Source: Linnemannia hyalina
Taxonomy: Eukaryota; Mortierellomycota; Mortierellomycetes; Mortierellales; Mortierellaceae
NCBI GenBank assembly: GCA_019671135.1
Contig: JAHRHY010000001.1
Coordinates: forward strand, 496,001 to 560,000
DNA length: 64,000 bases
Direction: 5' to 3'
The notes beneath the pieces were generated by a model. It saw only the letters and a list, made by a program, of their open reading frames with translations. It was not told the DNA's origin and did not search any database. The translations under genes were made by a program, and so were the position numbers. How positions within the stretch are numbered: position 1 is the first letter of the stretch; each line of letters opens with the position of its first letter. This document shows, in pieces, positions 55,959-64,000 of the stretch.

Positions 55959-58900
55959 CTAAATCCAAAGCGGCGAGTTACCACCAAACTGTCCCTCGCC
56001 CGCCACCGTCGTAGCTATCCGAAGTCCCTCCTGCTCCAACCCAACCGACGTCAATCCATTTCCTCCTGCAGCAGAGTTCGACCGGTCACCAGCGCCTCCA
56101 GAAAAGTCCATCCAGAACTGCGAAGGGTCATACCCGGTCGAGGTGGCGATCATGTTGCTGAGCTGAAAGTCCTGGCTCATCTTCTGCTGTGCCTCCATTG
56201 ACAAGGACGTCATGGTCATGGTCAATGGCATGGTGACCGGCTGTTGTTGCTGCTGTTGACGAAGATGCTGCTGGTTGTGCTGGAATGAGTGTTGTTGCTG
56301 CTGTTGCTGTTGAAGCATCTGAAGGGCATGGCGATGACTAGGAATAACAGGGGCCGCCAAGTTGGGCGACTGGGTCGATAGCGCCGAGGGGTGAGGACCT
56401 CCACCAGAGGACATACCAACCTGATCCTTCATGCTCATCTCCATCTGATGTTGTTGCTGCTGTCGCTGAAGTTGTTGTCTCAGCAACTGCTGCTGTAACT
56501 GCTGCTGCTGCTCGACCTTGTGGAGATCCAACGAGTCCGTGGTAGGCTCGACTTTGACGGCGCCCGCGCCGCTACCAAAGGTTTGCATCTGGTACAAACG
56601 ATGCTGTTGTTGGATTTTGAGTTGCTGCTGCTTTTGCTGTTCCTTGATATCCGAGGCCGCTACCGAAGATTGCTGTTGGTTGTTGTTGTAATCGAATGCG
56701 AATCCAGAGCCGTTCATGAGTTCCGGGGAGGTCATCATCGACAGAGTGGGCGTCAGGATGGGCTGCTGAGCGTAAGTCGTTGTCTGCATGGGAGCAGCAT
56801 ACATCGAAGGCTGGTACTGAACAGTCGACTGCGTTGACATGGATCCGGAGTGAGAAGAGACAGTGTCAAGTTGGCGCTTCTTGCGAGATGGCTGTGTTGG
56901 GGCGTGGTCGATCTGGAGGGTCGAACCGTGGTCCATCCCTCCGTTGGCGCCCTCTTCCTCTGCTGCCGCCTTCGATGTCGTCGCCAAGAATTGTTCCAGG
57001 ATCTATGCATTATATGAAGTAGCAACTCGTTAGTTATCAATTCATGTCCTTACAAATAATAAGCCAACGTATAAAAAGAAGCAAACAGTCGAGCTCTCAC
57101 CTTGATACCCTCGGCAACACCACCAGAATGGGCCGCGCAGGACAAGAAGCCTTCCAGAATATTGATTGTGCGCGTGTAGTACTCCATCGCGACCTCAGTG
57201 CCGCGCTTGTCATAGACAACGTTCATGGCGTGGATGACACCAGCCTGCAAGAGCGCATAGAGCGCAAAGCGGTTGACCACATAAGAGCAACGCGCCATTT
57301 CCAGACCCTGGGCGATATCCGTGATGGCACGGCCAGATCCTGTGCAGATAGTGTTGGACTGCGCAGCTGTTGGCGACCCAGCTGCCCCGACAATGTAGGG
57401 ACGATGCAAGAGAATCAAGGTAGTGTTGTAGACAATGTAGAGGTAGGCTGGGTAAATGTCACCGTTGGCTCTGTCCAAGCCTGCAGCATTAGGGGATCGC
57501 ATGGGCGAAGCAGGGGATCCTCTTCTGCCGCCAGTGTTGTTCGGGTGAAGCCAGCGCATCTCTGGCGACAGGTTGCTAAGCCATGAAGTGAGCGAGCCCT
57601 CAATATAAGAGACCATCGAGTCGTGGCCGCCAAATTGAGGTGGCAAAGACTGTGTTGAGTACGAGTGCTGGAGAACACTGCCCAAGATCTAGCATCGTAG
57701 TTATTTAGCAATAAAGTTGTTAGTGGCTTGTCGTGATAAAAGCCACAGCACCTGCAGGATGATTGATTTTTCAGGAGAGAATTGTTTGTTACCTTGACAA
57801 GTCGAGCCAAGCAGATAAAACCGCGCATGTCTTGCTGAACGTCCATAGGCAGCTCCACGTTGCTCTCCTTGCCGTGCATCAAGAGTCCAAGACCAAGCCA
57901 TGCAGAGAATTGATGATCCTGGTGCACAAAAAAAGAGTGATAGAGAGGAAGGAAAAAAGAGATATACACCTGAATAAGTACTTGGTCCTTCACTTACAGC
58001 AGTGGTCAATGCAGCACTGCATGTCGCTGTGGGTGGTTAATAAAACAAATTGAAGAGAAGGTCTCGTCGTTGTACATACAAGGATGAACATGGACCACCA
58101 GAGGTAGCGGAGGGCATCGGCTTCGGGTCCCCTTGTCGCCTCTGGGTCACGGTTGAGACCCAACTCGTGGGCCATACGGATAGCCAGGGAAAGATAGCTG
58201 CTGCTCCGGGTGGCCTTCCACTGACCCTGGTGGTGAAACTGGGACATTAAGCACAGCGCCTGCACTGTGCTCACGCGGGGGACATCCAAAAAGTCGTCGA
58301 GCAGTAACCTCGCGGCATCAAAGTATCCTTGGCTGGTCTCAAGGCCCTGGGAGGCAGTCTTGGAGGAGGAGGAAGGGACCTTGGATGCGATTGCAAGGAG
58401 GGCATTGAGGAGCAGAGGGGAAAGGGGGGCGACAGGATCCTGCAGATGTGCCTTGTGGGCTTCTGCTTCCTGTGGCTGTGGTTGTGGTTGGGTGTGTTTC
58501 TTGTTGAGGTGCTGGTGGTGGTTCGGGGAGCAGAACTGGCACGCCTGTCGGTCCCATTGCTTCATGAAGGTGGGACGGTGGAGGATAGGGAGGAAGGTGT
58601 TGAAGGAATCAAAGAAGCTGTTGAGGAGGTCGAACAGGGCGTCAGGTGATAATGAAGGGGAGAAGGAACGTGCCAGAGAAGGGAGGGGCGGCTCTAGGCT
58701 CTGAGCAGTAAACTGAAGATAGTTGCGGCCGTAATGTTGCGACTGCTCGGGTGTGAGCCATGGGAAGGGGACGGTAGTGCGGACAGAGGTCGTGCCCAGC
58801 TTTTCGAACATGTCTGTCAAGGCAGCCATGTCTGCCTGAGACACGGGGCCGGGATAGTTTGCGTGGGCATCCATATGGTGTTGGAGCTTGCTCTCCTGGG

Positions 58901-59456
58901 AAAACGGTAATAACGAGGTCAACGAGCGGTTGCGGGAGACCAGGGGTGAGTGTCGTGCGCCGTTACCCAGAGGGCCGATCGATGTCGCAGCAGAGCCAGA
59001 CCGTCCACGGAGAGTAGGGGATGCTGGTGGTTGTCGCTTGACTTCGACCAGGTCTGTAGAGATGATGCTGGCGTTATCGTTGTCGTTATCGTTGTCCATA
59101 TCGTCGTTATCGTCATTGTCGTTATCGTCGTTGTCGGAGCCAGCACCCGCCGTTGCTCTGTCGTTGTTGTTGTTTGTTGGAGTGGAAGGATTCTTTTTCT
59201 TTTTGACGATTCCAGCGAGCATATTTTCGATTTTGCCTAGCCTGTCCTCGATGACCTCGACATAGCCCTTTGGTGGACCACGCTTTGTGTTGGAGGTTGT
59301 GTAGATGCACTGTGTTTTGGCGGCCTTGCAGCCGCCACAACCGTCGGGTGTACCGTCGCACTTGACCCGCCGCCGCCTGCAGTTGTCGCAGGCCTTTGTG
59401 ATTTTTGACCTCTTTGAGTTGCTGTTGAAGTCCAACAGCATGGGAGCGCTGAACAT
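55959..59456 (-). CDS. Zn2Cys6 fungal transcription factor with Gln-rich C terminus
   Basis: Nuclear DNA-binding regulator. Minus-strand exons 58076-59456, 57998-58026 (29 nt), 57793-57918, 57101-57688 and 55959-57002 give 1055 residues. Residues 23-50 are the binuclear zinc cluster CDNCRRRRVKC...CGGCKAAKTQC (spacing 2-6-6-2-6). Then come GPPKGYVEVIEDRLGKIENML, a linker and dimerisation helix typical of the XlnR-like group, and an Asn/Asp repeat. The fungal-specific middle homology region runs from about 260 to 620 (FFDSFNTFLPILHRPTF, MSQFHHQGQWKATRSSSYLSLA, RMAHELGLNRDPEA, LRYLWWSMFIL). The microexon joins FILV to STCSAALTTA and then DHQFSAWLG, restoring conserved text. The last exon (709-1055) is rich in Gln, often in runs, and may be an activation region. 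The target genes are unknown. Confidence 0.92.
57998..58026 (-). other. 29-nt microexon of the Zn2Cys6 gene
   Basis: Flanked by introns of 49 nt (58027-58075) and 79 nt (57919-57997). Donor T|GTACAA and acceptor CACAG in front, donor GCT|GTAAGT behind. Only this combination keeps the frame (phase 1 in, phase 0 out) without a stop; the more obvious donor GTATGT at 58078-58079 does not. Confidence 0.75.
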
Positions 59457-59523
59457 TGTCGGTTATATGTGTGTGTGTCGAGGGAGGGGAAGGTTGTGTA
59501 AGTGAGTGTGTTGAGAGGGTATA

Positions 59524-59563
59524 TGAGTGAGAGTGAGAGTGAGTGAGAGTGAGTGAGAGTGAG
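59524..59563 (+). repeat. GAGTGA/GAGAGT simple repeat
   Basis: Alternating GAGAGT and GAGTGA units just upstream of the transcription factor start codon, probably in its 5' leader. Confidence 0.75.
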
Positions 59564-60060
59564 AAGAAGGTTTTATGAGAGTGAGCAATTGGGCGATATG
59601 AGTGGTGCGATTGATTGGTGAGTGGGTATGAAAAGTGTGTGAAAGAGGGCGTTGAGCAAAAAATGAAGAAATGGGAGAGTTATCGATGAATCTGGCCTGG
59701 TGGATAAAGGTGGACAGGTGGATAGCGATAAAAGAAGGGAGAGATGGGAGAAAGGGGGGGAATATGGGTATGAGAGTAGGAGTTGGGGAAAGGGGAGTGA
59801 TGTGTGGTGGCAAAGAGAGAGAGAATGGGGATGGTTCAAATAAGAGTGCGAGTGAGAGTTGGAGAGGGAGTGGATGGAGGAGTGGATGATGGATGATGGA
59901 TGATGAGAGAGAAGAAGGGAAGAAGGGGAGAGCAGTAAAGTGAAAAACAAAGTGGGAAGGAGAGGAAAACAAACAAAACAGAGAGAGGTCCAGAGGTGTG
60001 TGTGTGTGTGTGAGAAAAACAAATTTGGGACAGGACAGAGGGCAGCTGGACAACCGGATT

Positions 60061-60118
60061 CACTCAGACACACACTCACTCACTCTCTCACTCACTCACT
60101 CAGACAGACACACACACA
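60061..60118 (+). repeat. ACTC/ACAC simple repeat
   Basis: CACT, CAGACA and ACAC units over 58 bp, non-coding. Confidence 0.75.
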
Positions 60119-60589
60119 ACAGGAATAGAGAAAAACTTTGATGTGTTTGCTTTTCTTTTGTTTTATTTCAATCGATCGGGAGAGGGGAGAAAAAAGGGAG
60201 GCACATCTTTTGAAGGCATTGAGGAGGGAGGGAAGGAGAGATGAAAGGGGGGGATAGAATAAGAAAGCACAAAGGATATGCCATGGTGACGAATTGCAAA
60301 GGGAAAGGGAACGTAGGAAGAAAAAAGGGTCAAGGGGGGATCTTCGATACCGAGCAATCACAAAGAAGCCATTTGGACCCCATTCGATACCGAGAGTCAC
60401 TTTTTCATGCAAAAAATAGTATTGGTTCTGCAACCCTTTACCACATGGATTCATACGCACATTTGAGGTACTTTGAGAGAAATAGAGGTAGCACTTGTTG
60501 GCTATGATGATGACAACAATGAAAAGGTACGAACAGTTGCTACCAACAAGCCAAACAAAGACAAGAGAGCCAGGCGGAGAGCAACAATG

Positions 60590-60717
60590 TAACAAGGTTG
60601 AGCTTTTCCACGGCCAAACACGACATTATTCTCTCACCCAAGTTTTTCTTCATTCACAAGCTACAGTAGCAATGTAAACAATGGTCCAGGGTCAAACACG
60701 ACATTATTCTCTCAAAC
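60590..60717 (+). repeat. Imperfect tandem duplication, period about 78 bp
   Basis: The string CAAACACGACATTATTCTCT begins at 60615 and again at 60693. Preceding bases also match in part (CAATGTAA, then GGT). It looks like a diverged tandem duplication in non-coding DNA. Confidence 0.6.
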
Positions 60718-61863
60718 AAGAGAAAGGCGTGAAAGATAAGAGCGAGCTAGTAGAATAGAGACAAAACGAGAGAAAGTGGGCCTGTGAACAGCGACTTCTA
60801 TCTTTGTCAACATACTCTCGCATGTTATTTTCTTGTCAACCCGCCACCATCCCATACCCATCATCATACTGTGTACAGTACCTGGCAGAGCGTTATGAGG
60901 ACAGCGATGATGATGATGAGGCATTTAAGAAAGAGAGAGGGTGCATTTCAACCCCAGAAAAGGAATGGGCCCAATCCAAATCCCGAGGAGCGTCCAACAA
61001 AGGAGGCCAAAAGTGGTTAATGTAGGATGGGGGCCGTGAAAGGGAAGAGTGAGAAAAGAAAAAGGGCCATATGCGCTTTTTTTTCCATTCTTGAGCAAAA
61101 GGACAAAGAGGAGAGCGGCGTCACCTATTATTTTCAGAAGATGAAGTAGATGACATGCACATCCATGCCTTGTTTGAATTGCTCTGATTTTGAACTGGCA
61201 ACCAACAACAAGAATGACACACCCTCATCCATATCTTGTCATCTTTTCAACAGCAGCGAGCCCGTGTTAGCCTTGTTTACACTAATAGACAATTACCTCC
61301 AGGTTCATGAGAGAGTGGATTGAAAGTGTGGGACTAATGTAGCTTAAGCATATCCTCAGGTTTAGATGAGGGGATTGAGCAAACATACTAGGCAAGACGT
61401 AAACTTGCCATATTCGCACTCTTCGTCTTCGGTTGCAGAGTTGCGTATATTGTCAGCAAACAAAGGACGAAACACAAAGCAAGACCATCTCTTACAAGCA
61501 CAAAACTCTTTACCTTCTTCCTTCCTCCTCCTCCTCCTGCGAAAAGATGCGGGAGAAGAATAGGGTATGCAATGCAGTGCTGCAGCAGTGATCGCCTTCC
61601 GTCGATGGTCTGCAAAGTGAATAAAGTATAAGGCATGAGAAACATAAAGGAAGCACCCAAAATGCCCGAAAGAACAACAAGGAAAAACTTTGCTGAACCT
61701 TTTAGAACGTTTGCCTATCCTTCCTCCGAGGAACTTTTTTTTCGCATCAAGCCAAAATGACATGCGCTCAACAATGTATGTGATGGCTTCGCCCCTGCGT
61801 GGCGTTGCTGCTGTGTGCTGATTGTATTATGAGGTGTCTATGGTCTAGAGCAATCTAACACAT

Positions 61864-63452
61864 CTACATGTCATGGATCCATTGACCGACAAGGAGTCCC
61901 ATAGCTTCGCCATGGCCCAAAACAAAAGCATGGACCATCCCCTGTTCACACAACAGACTTTTGCACTGCGGGAACTCCTTCTGCATCTCATAATAGTTCT
62001 CAATCGGACTCCACTCATCCGTCTTTCCATAATAAAACACAAACTTGTCCGCGTTTTGTTTGATGGTCTCCTTGTCCATGACCTTGATGGCTTCCATTTC
62101 CTGGCCTGCCAGGAAGAGGCAATTCTTGACGACGGAGCTGTGGAGGAGTTGTTGGGATGTGACTTGAGCCATGTCGGATTCTTGGCCGGTGAGGAGGGAG
62201 ACGATGGAGCGTAGGATGGGGGGAGCAGAAAAGATGAAGCGGAGTGTGCTCACGGTGCCTCCAACGATTGATCGGACCGAAGGCTTGAACAAGTTCTATT
62301 GATTGTCCATTATCCAGGAGCAATTAAGAGAACGCCAAGTAAAAAAGTCGTTGGTTGTTTCCCCACGAAAAATAAGAGAAAGAGAAAGAGGTAAAGGCGG
62401 TTAGTCAGCACGATGGGAAATTCATTTCCAGAGCACGGGCAATCTAAACAGCCGAAAATATGTTGCTTTGCTCGCTGCATTCCCCATATGAAGGATAGGA
62501 ACTGACCCAACCACCCACCGGGTCAATGCGCTCTCTTTTTTTGCTGGCTATCATTTTACAATCTTAGTTGGGCAAAATGAATTCCAACCACAAATTACCT
62601 GCATCTTGCGGCCATTGGGGGTATCAGCGATCCGATGGATGGTCGGGAAGAGTCCAAATAGACGCTCGATGCCGTGGTTGGGACGAGCCTTGAGGACACG
62701 AAGTGCCAACCAGGAACCCATTGAATGTCCCGCTAGGATGAATCGAGTTCCTGTAGGGTACTGTTCTCTGAGTCGATCCAGGATTGCAATCTTATTCTCG
62801 ACCTGTTCTTCGAGCGTGTACATCTTCGATGTGTCCGTGACATGGTTTCCTGCCGAGTGGCCGAGATGCGATGCTACAAATATAGGATCATTTGACGGTT
62901 AGAAGGCGGTCATTGAGTGAGTTCCTAGTTTCAGTAGCGATCATTGAACAGTAAAGACGAGACAGCAAAGGATGCAAGATGACCGATCTCGGATTCTGGA
63001 CGGTACTGGCGACTCCAGCGCTTGGGTCGAGTACTTATTTTGTAGCATACCTCCAAAGATGTCGATCTTGCCGTCGCATTTGTCATGAACGGTCTGGAGG
63101 AAGGGGATGTAGTAGTCAATCAGGCCAGGATTGCCTAGCATTGTCCGGTTACGGTTCAGTTGAGTAGAAGGAAGGTGTAATGATTAGAAAACGAGCAGCG
63201 AAGAGTTTAAGCAAGTGGACACGACGGTTAACCGATCAAATGAATATGATGATATGTTCGTGTGTTACCAGGGATCATGAAGAGGACAGTATGAACGGGC
63301 TGCTCAGCTCCCTTAGCAGTCTTAGTGGTAAGCTGACCCTTGGCGGGCCACCAGAGCGTAGGGACGTTCTCGCCCTGGACATTCCAGACCGCACGAACGG
63401 GGCTCTTGAAGAGTGTTGCCGGGTTGGCGGGTGTTGTTGATGTCGAAGTCAT
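61864..63452 (-). CDS. Lipid-droplet-associated hydrolase (LDAH) family protein
   Basis: Alpha/beta hydrolase of the LDAH (C2orf43; yeast Ldh1-related) family, found on lipid droplets and implicated in neutral-lipid or sterol-ester turnover; activity is debated. Minus-strand exons 63269-63452, 63051-63134, 62599-62873 and 61864-62295 give 324 residues, nearly equal to human LDAH (325). The joint MIPG|NPGLIDYYIPFLQ restores the family's PGNPG...YY motif. IFGG|ASHLGHSAGNH follows, then EQVENKIAILDRL and RFILAGHSMGSWLALRVL with the nucleophile elbow GHSMG. LFGLFPTIHRIADTPNGRKMQ and a C-terminal part with FYYGKTDEWSP (catalytic Asp region) and HAFVLGHGEAMG (catalytic His region) complete it. No signal peptide is present, in line with droplet targeting by internal hydrophobic segments. 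The start is the first ATG in frame with the conserved body. Confidence 0.9.
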
Positions 63453-64000
63453 GAGTGTTCGAATTGAAAGTCGAAGAGAGGGGTGGTAAAGGGATGGGTG
63501 ATGGAATGGCTGTCGTATGAAGAAGAAGCGGATGAGCATGCACCGATTAAGGAGAGAGAGGAGTGAAGGAGAACGAATGAGCGACAAAGAAGGAATGGAG
63601 ATTAATGGGAGAAGAGAAGGGAGAATGATAGTGTTGCGCGAATTGTTTTCAAGTAGAACAGGGGTACGAGGATGTGTGTATGTCGGTAACAAATACAAGA
63701 CGCCCAATACCCCTTCTCATACCTTGTTGTTCCTCAGAGAAAATCAGGGGCTGGGAGTGATGGTCACCTTGTCTCTCAGTTGTTGATCCTTTCTATCGAT
63801 CGGCCATATGTTGTATGCCATGTTGACTGACTGTGCGCCCACCCACCCACCCTCACGCTCAGCCAACGTGAACGGCTTCTTGGCTGTTCGTCATTCCAGC
63901 ATGACCTTTCCTCATCTCTTCCTCATTCCTCCCCTAGTTAATCTACTTTCCATCTCTTTTCTTTTTCGTCCCTTCTTCGTCTTCACATCCACACTCCGCA
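63453..64000. other. Upstream region of the LDAH-like gene
   Basis: About 550 bp to the window edge. It should carry the LDAH-like promoter and leader; the part next to the start is purine-rich on the plus strand. No gene is seen. Confidence 0.5.

Larger units (their letters stand above)
59457..61863. other. 2.4-kb intergenic region rich in simple repeats
   Basis: 59470-59960 is purine-rich on the plus strand (GAGTGA units), so the regulator's leader is CT-rich. ACTC/ACAC repeats lie at 60061-60118. A short imperfect duplication sits near 60590-60720. A 133-codon minus-strand frame at 61362-61763 has Arg/Cys runs and no family resemblance. No gene is supported. Confidence 0.45.

Noticed and set aside
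61362..61763. 133-codon minus-strand frame before the LDAH-like stop codon
   Set aside because: Contains an Arg run from a CTC/CCT repeat and no domain; the LDAH-like gene already ends at its conserved length.
1..64000. tRNA, rRNA, CRISPR and intact transposase genes
   Set aside because: I scanned for B-box-like GGTTCGANNCC, regular spaced repeats and transposase signatures by eye and found no convincing case; a covariance-model scan would be decisive.

Overview
The window is nuclear DNA of a filamentous fungus. Its protein-coding genes are split by short spliceosomal introns with GTRNGY-like donors and CTAAC/CTAAT branch sites. It carries fungus-specific families: a VTC polyphosphate polymerase, a septin and a Zn2Cys6 regulator. 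Codons mostly end in C or G, and gaps between genes are long and simple-sequence rich. The SLC49-type carrier, the secreted double-psi barrel proteins and the long CT-rich leaders suggest Mucoromycota, perhaps Mortierellomycotina. That placement is inference. There is no operon structure, CRISPR array, rRNA or recognisable tRNA.

Layout. 0-2.4 kb: the 3' end of a flavin amine-oxidase-like gene (+), convergent with ribosomal protein eS17 (-), which is split by an 11-nt microexon. 4.4-12.9 kb: a polyphosphate locus. A stand-alone DUF202/VTC1-like membrane protein (+) and a full SPX-VTC-DUF202 polymerase (-) flank an Old Yellow Enzyme-type flavin oxidoreductase (+). 12.9-20.4 kb: a 7.5-kb gap with no gene I can support. 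20.4-21.9 kb: an intronless SLC49/FLVCR-like major facilitator (+). 23.1-26.4 kb: a tandem array of small secreted double-psi beta-barrel (RlpA/expansin-like) genes, one intact and two decayed, with a possible fourth scrap. 27.1-33.8 kb: a dense block with CDC50 flippase subunit (+), phosphoglycerate kinase (+) and an HDHD2/LHPP-like HAD phosphatase (-). 36.5-39.4 kb: a divergent septin (+). 43.2-45.4 kb: an unclassified single-pass membrane protein (+). 51.1-51.7 kb: a secreted ML/NPC2-like lipid-binding protein (+). 52-56 kb: an A-rich, gene-poor stretch with a Pif1/Helitron helicase-like motif. 56-59.5 kb: a 1055-residue Zn2Cys6 transcription factor (-) with a Gln-rich tail. 61.9-63.5 kb: a lipid-droplet-associated hydrolase homologue (-).

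Most genes are unrelated housekeeping or membrane functions in ordinary eukaryotic order. Two places show genes that may belong together. One is the pair of VTC-family genes: the SPX protein should make vacuolar polyphosphate, and the smaller DUF202 protein may be a diverged accessory subunit. The other is the secreted barrel-protein array, where gene birth and decay and a shared upstream non-coding block can be read directly. Exon models were built by hand from splice consensus, phase continuity and conserved family sequence. For the multi-exon genes given here every exon phase sums to an uninterrupted frame.
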